Positions 55,610 to 63,264 of a DNA stretch of 64,000 bases are shown here, piece after piece. Numbering within the stretch: the stretch's first letter is position 1; each line of letters begins with the position of its first letter. The notes under the pieces were generated by a model. The model worked only from the letters and a program-made list of their open reading frames with translations, was not told the origin of the DNA and did no database searches. Origin of the DNA: Pseudoalteromonas sp. DL-6 (GTDB lineage Bacteria > Pseudomonadota > Gammaproteobacteria > Enterobacterales > Alteromonadaceae); contig NZ_CP019770.1 in NCBI RefSeq assembly GCF_004328665.1, positions 1,922,001 through 1,986,000 on the forward strand, written 5' to 3'. A program made the translations under genes and the position numbers.

Positions 55610-56058
55610 CCCAAAATAGCGAGTCTGCTAAAAAGCCAGTGACCGTAAAATTTCAGCGCCTAGCCCTATTTGGTTATTTTGGCCTGCTTATTTTAATGCC
55701 ACTATGGATGTTTGTATTAGCACCAAGAGAAGGCCACAGTGACGCCTTTCTCTTTTTAGTCTATGTGCTACCGCTATTATTACCTTTAAAAGGCATACTA
55801 CAAGATAAAACCTACACCTATGCATGGGCTAACTTCATTGTTATGTTTTATTTTATCCATGGTTTTACATTGCTGTGGGTTGCTCAAGATGAGTTAGTAT
55901 GGGTATTGCTAGAGTTACTATTTGCCTCATCTATGTTTATTGGCTGTACTTACTATGCACGCCATAGAGGACAAGAGCTTGGACTTAAGATTCGTAAGCT
56001 TAAAGATGAGCTTGCTGAAGAAAAAGCAGCGCATGAACACGATAAAAACAACTCATAG
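55606..56058 (+). CDS. DUF2069 inner-membrane protein
   Basis: 150 residues with four membrane helices and a charged coiled-coil C-terminal tail (IRKLKDELAEEKAAHEH). Family segment PLLLPLKGILQDKTYTYAWANFIVMFYFIHG is diagnostic. Function unknown. Start overlaps the WrbA-like stop by four bases. Last gene of the operon begun at 52538, ended by the hairpin at 56076. Confidence 0.85.
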   Translation: MTQNSESAKKPVTVKFQRLALFGYFGLLILMPLWMFVLAPREGHSDAFLFLVYVLPLLLPLKGILQDKTYTYAWANFIVMFYFIHGFTLLWVAQDELVWVLLELLFASSMFIGCTYYARHRGQELGLKIRKLKDELAEEKAAHEHDKNNS

Positions 56059-56075
56059 CTATCAGCTCAGAACAT

Positions 56076-56106
56076 AAAAAACGCGCTTTATTAGCGCGTT
56101 TTTTTA
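56076..56106. terminator. Bidirectional terminator between DUF2069 and ankyrin genes
   Basis: ACGCGCT/AGCGCGT stem with a short loop, A-run before and T7 run after, between convergent genes. Confidence 0.88.
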
Positions 56107-56121
56107 TAATTAAGTAAGTGG

Positions 56122-57459
56122 TTAAACTAACTCACTTAAAGCTGCTAGTCCCACTATACACGCTAAACCTAGCTGGGATACAAGGCTAAAAACCGACATC
56201 ATTCTTAATAAAAACAACCCCCAAGGGTGCTTTACGTGCGGATACAACGAACAGCGCTTTAAATTTGTTGCAAAGAAAAAACACACCACCGCCGTCATGG
56301 TCATAAAAAGAGTGAGCTCACTTTTTATAGTGATATTTTCATCAAAAAAGAAAAACAACTGTAGCGGTAACAATAAAGCCACAACCGCATGTAATACATG
56401 CACTTTTTTAATTCTCTCCAACTGCCCTTCTGGCGATAATTCTTTAATACCAAAATCACGTTCAAGGCATTTAACTAAGTTACTGGCTTTGATGCTTACA
56501 GCTAAACGGTAACAACTTAATCCGTCGTTATTACGCGCTCTAAAATCATACCCTGCTTTAAGCAATAAAATCATTAACGATTCATTTTTACTCATCACCG
56601 CGTAATGCAGCGCTGTATTACCTTTAATGTCTACGGCTTTTTTATCTTGGTATTGCAGGAGCATTTCTATTACATTTACATAGCCTTTTTCTGCAGCCCA
56701 CATAAATGCTGTTTTGTTATCTTCATCGGTCAAGGTACCCGTCGCACCTTGTTCAATAAAGCGCATGGCCATGGTTTGCTTAGCTTTTTTCTTGTTTAAA
56801 TGGGCAAGTAAGGCATTTTCTAACAACACAATAGAATCAACATCAGGCGAAACCTGAGTTAATAAAGTAAAGTAATCTTTGCCTGCAGCTACCTTTTCGC
56901 TAGTAAGCTCTGCTAAATATTCAATGTCTGCAATCGACTGAGGAATATGCGCACTTAAACGCTCTCTAAAGTCGACCTCTTGCCAAATAGATAAGGTATC
57001 TGCAGCTGACAGCTTAGCACCCTGTTCAAGCGCATGTTCTATCAAAGTAAAAAAACGTTTACTAAAAAACAGACTGATTAATGAAAGCGGCGTTTCAATA
57101 TTATTTTGTGCCGATACACTTGCGTATTTTTCAAGTCGCTGACACAACATTAAAACAATATTTTCTATACTGTAATCATTGGCAAAATAATGCTCTTTAA
57201 GTGCAGCAATATAGACTTGTGCATCTTCATCATATTCACAGATATGCTGAAAATAACATTCTTCAAACGGCTCTAGGGGGGTTAACCAGGTTAAATAATA
57301 AATTGGGGGCAAAACCGTAGTACAAACACCATCATCTTCTTCAGTAGAGCGACAGGCAGGCCAAGCTTCTAAAGCATCTAAAATGAAGGCACCGTTTTGT
57401 TCAACCAGCCCTTTGACCAATAACGGGTATTCCTTTGGCCAAATTAGTACATTTTCCAT
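56122..57459 (-). CDS. Ankyrin-repeat membrane protein
   Basis: 445 residues. The first ~225 are helical and acidic, without a recognised domain. Residues ~235-330 are two to three ankyrin repeats (DNKTAFMWAAEKGYVNVIEMLLQY, NTALHYAVMSKNESLMILLLKAG). The C-terminal ~90 residues hold three membrane helices (VVALLLPLQLFFFF, LFMTMTAVVCFFF, VSQLGLACIVGLAAL). This places the ankyrin scaffold in the cytoplasm at the inner membrane. No known homologue; function unknown. No toxin or catalytic motif. Confidence 0.8.
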   Translation of the reverse strand: MENVLIWPKEYPLLVKGLVEQNGAFILDALEAWPACRSTEEDDGVCTTVLPPIYYLTWLTPLEPFEECYFQHICEYDEDAQVYIAALKEHYFANDYSIENIVLMLCQRLEKYASVSAQNNIETPLSLISLFFSKRFFTLIEHALEQGAKLSAADTLSIWQEVDFRERLSAHIPQSIADIEYLAELTSEKVAAGKDYFTLLTQVSPDVDSIVLLENALLAHLNKKKAKQTMAMRFIEQGATGTLTDEDNKTAFMWAAEKGYVNVIEMLLQYQDKKAVDIKGNTALHYAVMSKNESLMILLLKAGYDFRARNNDGLSCYRLAVSIKASNLVKCLERDFGIKELSPEGQLERIKKVHVLHAVVALLLPLQLFFFFDENITIKSELTLFMTMTAVVCFFFATNLKRCSLYPHVKHPWGLFLLRMMSVFSLVSQLGLACIVGLAALSELV

Positions 57460-57602
57460 TAAAACAACACAACTCCAGTGTAGCTCGGGTGAGTGGTCAG
57501 TTATAACAGTTTTTAGCTGACACCACGCTTAATCAAAGAAGTCATATTCTAACACAGCTTGGTAGTCAAGCTAGCGTAAACTCATGCAATATAGACCAAA
57601 AT

Positions 57603-57642
57603 ACAAAAGCAGCTAACGACATGCGCCATCAGCTGCTTTTAC
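57603..57642 (-). terminator. Terminator after mlaC
   Basis: AAAAGCAGCT (57605-57614) and AGCTGCTTTT (57631-57640) pair over 10 bp with a 16-base loop. A T-rich stretch follows on the minus strand. Confidence 0.65.
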
Positions 57643-57668
57643 GGTTGGAGCTTTTAATTGCAAAGGAA

Positions 57669-58262
57669 CTAACTTTGCTGCAGTTCAGCTGTGACTTGGT
57701 CTAATCCCACATCAGAAATTCGTTGAATGATCTCTTTTTGCTTAGCACTGAGTAACGAAATTCCCTCAGCAACAATATCGTATACTTTCCATTGCTGATC
57801 ATTCCCCAAACGCAGTTTAAAGTGCAGATCTATGGTGGGTTTATTAGTTTCAATAATTTGCGTTTTAACAGTGGCAAATTTAGAGTCGCTTGCAGCGGCG
57901 TCTTGCTCAAATATTACATCTTGCCCTGTATACTTCATTAGTGCACTCGCATAAGTACCCGTTAAGTAATGCTCCACCGCACCAATAAACGCAACGCCCT
58001 GCTCGCGGTTGATACCTTTAATATGTTTACCTAATAATTTAAACGACACAAACTTAATATCAATATGTGGCATCAAACGCTGCTCAACAATTAAAGACAT
58101 CGCTTCTTTGCTGGCATTACCTTGCGCATTTACCTGCCCAATATCGTTAAATAATGATTCGGCTACAGTTTGCAATAATTGTTTAGGTGACGGCTGAGTT
58201 TGTGCATACAAAGCACTACTGAAAAAAACAGCAACAACCACTAAAAGCTTTATAAGTTTCAT
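57669..58262 (-). CDS. MlaC-like phospholipid-binding periplasmic protein
   Basis: About 197 residues. Signal peptide MKLIKLLVVVAVFFSSALYA, then MlaC/Ttg2D fold: PKQLLQTVAESLF, EAMSLIVEQRLMPHIDIKFVS, EHYLTGTYASALMKY, and VYDIVAEGISLLSA. MlaC carries phospholipids between the outer-membrane and inner-membrane Mla complexes. The ATG at 58262 is used since it gives the signal peptide; a longer frame adds 20 unlikely residues. No mlaF, mlaE, mlaD or mlaB is adjacent, so it is an orphan copy or a split operon. Confidence 0.85.
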   Translation of the reverse strand: MKLIKLLVVVAVFFSSALYAQTQPSPKQLLQTVAESLFNDIGQVNAQGNASKEAMSLIVEQRLMPHIDIKFVSFKLLGKHIKGINREQGVAFIGAVEHYLTGTYASALMKYTGQDVIFEQDAAASDSKFATVKTQIIETNKPTIDLHFKLRLGNDQQWKVYDIVAEGISLLSAKQKEIIQRISDVGLDQVTAELQQS

Positions 58263-58507
58263 AATAAATGGATAGTTTAAATAATTAAGTTTAGCGTAAT
58301 TTACGCAAATAACAGGCAACAAAAAAGGAATAAATAAGCACCTTATTAATGCCCAATTAGCACCAATATAATTAGTTAAATAAATTCAATCAGTTAAAGT
58401 GTTCAGTTAACAAGCCATCTACAAGCGGATTTTTGTCCTCATTGAAAACAGTAATTCACCGCCCTTATCATTTAATTACTAATTTAATTTCCCCCGTAGT
58501 TGGCGTT

Positions 58508-59044
58508 ATGAAAACCTCATATAGTATGATTTCTATTATTGTTTTTTGTTTATTTTTACTGACAACTCATGCAGCCTATGCATCACCAAACCATGGCTAC
58601 GCTGTAGACTTATTAAAAGGCGAAGGCAATGTAACTGGAGTAAAGCTTGCGTATCAGTATCATCCAGAGGGTGCGCAAAACTTTGTGGGTGATGCCCGCT
58701 TTTACCTTGAAAGCAGCATTAACCTGTGGCATTACCGCCATGATCAACAGTCACAATCAAACCTGGTGTTAGCTGTTTCGCCAGTAGTGCAGTTCCCAGC
58801 ATTTAGCCTATACAATACGCCATTTTATGTAGAGGCTGGTATTGGCTTTTCCTTGCTTGATGAACGCTATTTTGCAGATAAAAACCTAAGTACTCACTAC
58901 CAGTTTGAAGACAGAATAGGTCTAGTGGCGGATTTTGGTGAAACCAATGTAGCGCTGCGAATTATTCACTATTCAAACGCCGGATTTAAATCTCCCAACC
59001 CAGGGATTAACTTTTTAACCTTGTCGGTGGCACAACGTTTCTAA
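58508..59044 (+). CDS. PagL-like lipid A 3-O-deacylase
   Basis: About 178 residues. Signal peptide to YA/SPN, then a small outer-membrane beta-barrel. The catalytic stretch IIHYSNAGFKSPNPG fits the PagL active site (His and Ser in H-x-S, followed by NAG). It ends with an aromatic residue, QRF, as outer-membrane proteins do. The enzyme would remove the 3-position acyl chain of lipid A. The ATG at 58508 is preferred to the upstream TTG at 58433 because it leads directly into the signal peptide. Divergent from mlaC. Confidence 0.87.
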   Translation: MKTSYSMISIIVFCLFLLTTHAAYASPNHGYAVDLLKGEGNVTGVKLAYQYHPEGAQNFVGDARFYLESSINLWHYRHDQQSQSNLVLAVSPVVQFPAFSLYNTPFYVEAGIGFSLLDERYFADKNLSTHYQFEDRIGLVADFGETNVALRIIHYSNAGFKSPNPGINFLTLSVAQRF

Positions 59045-59129
59045 TTGCTTATTTACAGCCCTAGAGAGCATTGCAGCTTTTATTTAATGTGGTCATAATA
59101 ACCGCTTAATAAAATATAAGAGCATCGTA

Positions 59130-59279
59130 ATGCAAATTTGGCAAATCGTACTCGTTATCTCGATTGTACTGGCTATTGTTATCGGCAATTTAGTACTGCT
59201 GCGCTTAAGTGCAAAAAGCGAGTTTAAACCCTCAGTATCAATTTCATCAACGCAAGACAAAGAAACAAAAAAGCCCTGA
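59130..59279 (+). CDS. Small membrane protein (DUF2897-like)
   Basis: A 49-residue frame starting MQIWQIVLVISIVLAIVIG, one N-terminal membrane helix followed by a polar tail ending KETKKP. It resembles the short DUF2897 proteins of marine gammaproteobacteria (recognised from memory). A purine-rich stretch (AAGAG) precedes the ATG. The stop codon lies within the stem of a strong terminator, which supports a real transcript end here. Confidence 0.65.
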   Translation: MQIWQIVLVISIVLAIVIGNLVLLRLSAKSEFKPSVSISSTQDKETKKP

Positions 59280-59297
59280 ATATTCAGGGCTTTTTCA
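59266..59297. terminator. Bidirectional terminator after the small membrane protein
   Basis: GCCCTGA/TCAGGGC stem with a 4-base loop, A-run before and T5 after. The small gene's stop codon is in the left arm and the YjiH-type gene converges on the other side. Confidence 0.88.
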
Positions 59298-59311
59298 ACT
59301 AATCAGTCACT

Positions 59312-60700
59312 CTAGCCAACTAACCAGTGCGCCATTAAGGCAATAACTGGCAAGGTTACTAAAGTTCTGAGAATAAAAATAATAAATAACTCAAAAATAT
59401 TAACCGGTATTTTACTACCTAATAAAAGTGCGCCCACTTCAGACATATAAATAAGTTGCGTTACACTCATTGCCGCAATAATAAAACGTGTTACATCGCT
59501 TTCAATTGAGCCTGCGGCTAAAATAGACGGAATAAACATATCTGCAAATCCCACCATAATCGTTTGCGCCGCCATTTCAGCTTCAGGTATTTGTAGTAAT
59601 TCTAAAAATGGAATAAACGGCATACCTAAATATTGAAATATCGGAGTGTACTCAGCAATAATTAAAGCAAATGTACCCACAGCCATTACCACAGGTAATA
59701 CTGCAAACACCATATCAAATGCGTTGTGTAAGCCCTCTTCAATTGTGCCTTTTAAGCCTGGTGCTTTTTCTGCTTTAGTTAATGCAACATCAAGTGAATG
59801 CTTAAATAATGTTTTGCCTTCAGGAACTAGCTCGGCGTTGCCATCAGGTTGTTCACCATCAATAAGCACGTCCTTTTTAAAACGCAGTGGTGGTAAACGC
59901 GGAACAATTATCGCAGCCACTACACCGGCCAAACACACGGTTAAGTAAAACGGAGCAAACAAATATTCTAATTTAACTTGGCCAATAACCACCAAACAAA
60001 AGGTAATTGAAACAGCAGAAAAAGTGGTACCAATAATAGCAGCTTCACGTTGAGTGTAGTATTTATCTTCGTACTGACGTGCAGTCATTAAAATACCGAC
60101 GCTACCATCGCCTAACCATGAAGCAACACAATTAACAGCACTGCGCCCTGGCACCCCAAACAATGGACGCATTACTTTAGTAAGTAAGGTACCCACTAGC
60201 TCAAGTAAACCAAAATTAAGTAATAACGGCAGTAACAAGCCCGCTAAAATGAACACCGAAAACAACACCGGCAATAAATCTTTTAATACTAGCAAGCCAG
60301 TATTTTCTGAGGTAATAGCATGCGGCCCAACTTGAAAATAAGTTAAAAGCACAAACGCCATACCAAACAACCGTGTTACTAACCAAATCCAACTCACATT
60401 AAACAAATGATTTAATAAGCGAAATTTGGTTAAGCTTTTCGGTTTAAAGACACTAAACACCAGCGACATAACGCCAGTAATACAAATAATGGTAGCTATT
60501 AGCCCTAGCGCTATTTCACTGAATGAGGCTTGAATTGCCTTGGCCATTACCGCGATAGGAATCGTCATTATTTCACCAGACGGTACTGGCGTCATAAACA
60601 AAAACACACCGATTAAAGAAGGAATTAAAAAAACCAACCAAACTTTCAAATCATAACTTTTTTGAACGGGTGCTGGGCGTGATGAATCTAACTGAGACAT
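59312..60700 (-). CDS. YjiH-type nucleoside-recognition (Gate) membrane protein
   Basis: About 462 residues and roughly ten membrane segments. Gate-domain blocks are visible, e.g. GRSAVNCVASWLGDGSVGILMTARQYE in the middle and IPFLELLQIPEAEMAAQTIMVGFADMFIPSI towards the end. YjiH-family proteins belong to the nucleoside-transporter/Gate group; the substrate is unknown. The ATG at 60700 (MSQLDSSRP) has AGG upstream and is preferred to the in-frame start at 60724. It has the perfect hairpin of bamC directly upstream. Confidence 0.83.
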   Translation of the reverse strand: MSQLDSSRPAPVQKSYDLKVWLVFLIPSLIGVFLFMTPVPSGEIMTIPIAVMAKAIQASFSEIALGLIATIICITGVMSLVFSVFKPKSLTKFRLLNHLFNVSWIWLVTRLFGMAFVLLTYFQVGPHAITSENTGLLVLKDLLPVLFSVFILAGLLLPLLLNFGLLELVGTLLTKVMRPLFGVPGRSAVNCVASWLGDGSVGILMTARQYEDKYYTQREAAIIGTTFSAVSITFCLVVIGQVKLEYLFAPFYLTVCLAGVVAAIIVPRLPPLRFKKDVLIDGEQPDGNAELVPEGKTLFKHSLDVALTKAEKAPGLKGTIEEGLHNAFDMVFAVLPVVMAVGTFALIIAEYTPIFQYLGMPFIPFLELLQIPEAEMAAQTIMVGFADMFIPSILAAGSIESDVTRFIIAAMSVTQLIYMSEVGALLLGSKIPVNIFELFIIFILRTLVTLPVIALMAHWLVG

Positions 60701-60718
60701 ATTTTCAACCTGTAAAAA

Positions 60719-60749
60719 CCACAAAAAGAGCTAAGTGCTCTTTTTGTGG
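60719..60749 (-). terminator. Terminator after bamC
   Basis: A perfect 13-bp stem (60719-60731 with 60737-60749) around TAAGT. The stem itself contains A5/T5 so it works in either direction. Separates bamC from the YjiH-type gene. Confidence 0.85.
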
Positions 60750-60765
60750 TAAATATTTATAATTA

Positions 60766-61824
60766 TTAAATTTTAATACCGCGCTTAATTAACGCCGCTT
60801 CTAATGCTTGTTGCAAACCATTCATGGTACCTGGTTCAAGCGTTTCGCCTTTGTCATCCATCCACGTTAGACTGGTGCCACCTTGCTTGGTTTTGCTAAC
60901 CAAAATTTGGTATTGACCTTCATCAATTGGAAGCTCTGTTGGTTCATCGCCCCAAATTGAATCCCACACACTGCTTTCTACTTTCGCATAATCTGCTGTA
61001 ATTAAACCTGTCTCTTGGTTTATTTCAACAATAGTAAAAGATAAGCGCTCTAAGAATCCAGAAAAGCGATCGAATACCGTATCGTAAGCCTGCTCAGTAA
61101 CAAGTGCTGCATTGCCTTTGTTGTCAAATCCAAGTTCTAATGAAATTATTCCTTGGCGCTTACGCATATCAACTTCAAGTTGACGATAGCGATAATCAAA
61201 TTCACTCACCACTTGATTAAGGGCGCGCACTTCTAGCTGTTGTTTTAATAAATCAGTCAGAGGTTTATCACCTTTGAAATCAATAAGCTCAGCCGTTAAT
61301 GATGCTGTGCGTTGATGCTCTTTTTCTTCAATAGTAAATTTAAAACGCTCTAAATCAACACTTTCATCATCGCCCCATAACCAGCTTTCTTCTGGCTTAA
61401 CAATGGCGTACCAATCTGTTTCCAGTGTTCCTTGCATTTTGTTTTGTTGTGTCGCGCTAATGTTGTTATCAGCAAGCACTGCTTGAATCGAGTCCCAAAT
61501 GAATACATCTAAATCGTCAATGCCATCATTTTTATCAAAATAAATACGTGCTTGTTTATCTGCTTCCTCAACCCAACTGCCTTTAGCAATGGTTAACACT
61601 TGCGCCGGCGGGCGATAGTTTGTTGCCTCCGGATTATTATCATATTGACCCACATCCATCTTATAAACAGGATCTTGAGCGGGTTGTGATAACGAAGCAG
61701 GTGTTTTAACCGGCTCATGCGCGCGGTAATTACGCTCATTATGGGCATCACTCGTAAATACACTACACCCTGACAAACTTACCAATACACTTACTGCTAG
61801 TGCTTTTGGGATCCAATACTGCAC
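60766..61824 (-). CDS. bamC: Outer-membrane assembly lipoprotein BamC
   Basis: 352 residues. Lipoprotein signal peptide with lipobox LSGC (Cys20). An N-terminal unstructured part is followed by two helix-grip domains: the first carries AKGSWVEEADKQARIYF and the second, after a linker, IISLELGFDNKGNAAL and FERLSFTIVEI, ending with LQQALEAALIKRG. Subunit of the BAM complex that folds outer-membrane proteins. In enterobacteria it lies just after dapA, but no dapA is present here upstream. Confidence 0.9.
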   Translation of the reverse strand: MQYWIPKALAVSVLVSLSGCSVFTSDAHNERNYRAHEPVKTPASLSQPAQDPVYKMDVGQYDNNPEATNYRPPAQVLTIAKGSWVEEADKQARIYFDKNDGIDDLDVFIWDSIQAVLADNNISATQQNKMQGTLETDWYAIVKPEESWLWGDDESVDLERFKFTIEEKEHQRTASLTAELIDFKGDKPLTDLLKQQLEVRALNQVVSEFDYRYRQLEVDMRKRQGIISLELGFDNKGNAALVTEQAYDTVFDRFSGFLERLSFTIVEINQETGLITADYAKVESSVWDSIWGDEPTELPIDEGQYQILVSKTKQGGTSLTWMDDKGETLEPGTMNGLQQALEAALIKRGIKI

Positions 61825-62178
61825 AGATAATTCTCCTTAGCATACCCTTAATTGTTTTAACAAATATATGAGTGGGTAATACCGATTTGGTTCAGTGTAA
61901 AATCAATATTAACTTTACATTTATAATTTGCTTATCTAACTGCATTAAGCCAACAAGATGACCGACAGACTAGGCTACAAATAGACACATTTTTGCTATG
62001 GTACTTTCACAAGCTTGTAAAAACAAGAAACACTGCACTATTAACCGTCTAAAATTAACCGTCACTGTAGTTTAACGCGGGTTTTGTGTTAAACTTTGCC
62101 GCCGTGCAACGCTACGTGTTTATTTTTTGTTGCCAAGTCGGTTGTTATCATCCAAGTAACTTAGGTACTTTAAAACCC

Positions 62179-62712
62179 ATGACTGCATTTTCAAATCATC
62201 AAATTGTTTTAACCGCAATTGGCGAAGATAGATCGGGCATCGTTAGTGAGCTTACGCAACTCGTCAGTGATTGCCACTGTAATATAATAGATAGTCGCAT
62301 TGCTATTTTAGGCAACGAACTTACTTTTATTATGCTACTGAGCGGTGATATGTCGGCCATTAGCCGTATTGAGCATACACTCCCTACCAAAGGTATGGAG
62401 CTTGGCCTGCTTACTATGATGAAACGTACTTCAAGCCATAATCAAAGCGAGTTTTGTGCAGGCTACACCCTAGAATACACTGGCATAGACACCCCTGGCA
62501 CCTTGAGTAAAGTAACACGCTTTTTTGCCGATAATAATATTAATATTTGCTCATTAAAATCAGATACCTACGAAGAAGAAACTGAACTTAAAATGCGCTG
62601 TGAACTTGAATTTAATATTCCCGTTGACGTTGACATTGACCAATTTAAAATTAGTTTTGAAAACCTTTCGCACGTTTTAAACGTAGATTACATCTTTCGA
62701 CGTATTCGCTAA
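62179..62712 (+). CDS. gcvR: Glycine cleavage regulator GcvR-like ACT protein
   Basis: About 177 residues with two ACT domains: IVLTAIGEDRSGIVSELTQLV and the second GYTLEYTGIDTPGTLSKVTRFFADNNINI. In E. coli GcvR binds GcvA and represses the glycine cleavage operon. The ATG at 62179 (MTAFSNHQ) is chosen; the open frame extends to 62086 but the extra residues are atypical. bcp follows after 10 bases, an arrangement shared with E. coli. The gap 61825-62178 has no gene. Confidence 0.88.
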   Translation: MTAFSNHQIVLTAIGEDRSGIVSELTQLVSDCHCNIIDSRIAILGNELTFIMLLSGDMSAISRIEHTLPTKGMELGLLTMMKRTSSHNQSEFCAGYTLEYTGIDTPGTLSKVTRFFADNNINICSLKSDTYEEETELKMRCELEFNIPVDVDIDQFKISFENLSHVLNVDYIFRRIR

Positions 62713-62722
62713 GGAGTTTAGC

Positions 62723-63202
62723 ATGAACAAAATTACCCCATTACAAAGTGGCGACACAGCACCGGCTTTTAGCTTACAAAACCAAAATGACGAAACCGTT
62801 GTGCTCAGCGAGTTATTAAAAGAAAAACAAGTGCTGGTATACTTTTACCCTAAAGCGTCAACGCCTGGCTGTACCGTACAAGCCGAAAACCTGCGTGATC
62901 AACAAGCCGAGCTTGCTAAATTTAACACTCACGTGGTTGGCATAAGCCCAGATCCAATTAAGCGCCTTAAAAACTTTGAAACTAAAAAAGAGCTTAACTT
63001 TGACCTACTTTCTGACGAAGATCATGCTATTGCTGAAGCATTTGGGGTGTGGGGCTACAAAAAGTTTATGGGTAAAGAGTACGATGGTATTCACCGCCTC
63101 ACTTTCTTAGTAGGCCAAGACGGTAAAATTAAACACTTATTTGATAAGTTTAAAACCAAAGATCACCACCAAGTGGTGTTGGACTATTTAGCTGCTGAAT
63201 AA
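62723..63202 (+). CDS. bcp: Peroxiredoxin Bcp (1-Cys-like)
   Basis: 159 residues, thioredoxin-dependent peroxidase of the BCP/PrxQ group that reduces hydroperoxides. Peroxidatic Cys lies in KASTPGCTVQAENLRD. In E. coli Bcp a second Cys stands five residues later and acts as resolving Cys; here that position is Glu and no other Cys is seen, so it should work as a 1-Cys enzyme. Remaining motifs are standard: FYPKAS, GISPDP, LLSDEDHAIAEAFGVWG. AAGGAG ribosome site; cotranscribed with gcvR. Confidence 0.93.
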   Translation: MNKITPLQSGDTAPAFSLQNQNDETVVLSELLKEKQVLVYFYPKASTPGCTVQAENLRDQQAELAKFNTHVVGISPDPIKRLKNFETKKELNFDLLSDEDHAIAEAFGVWGYKKFMGKEYDGIHRLTFLVGQDGKIKHLFDKFKTKDHHQVVLDYLAAE

Positions 63203-63221
63203 AGGCTAAACAAGATAAGAA

Positions 63222-63252
63222 TAAAAGCGTTGCTCAAGGGCAACGCTTTTTT
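63222..63252. terminator. Bidirectional terminator between bcp and the TPR gene
   Basis: AAAAGCGTTGC/GCAACGCTTTT stem with a 6-base loop and a T6 run, between convergent genes. Confidence 0.9.
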
Positions 63253-63264
63253 GTATTTGCTTAT

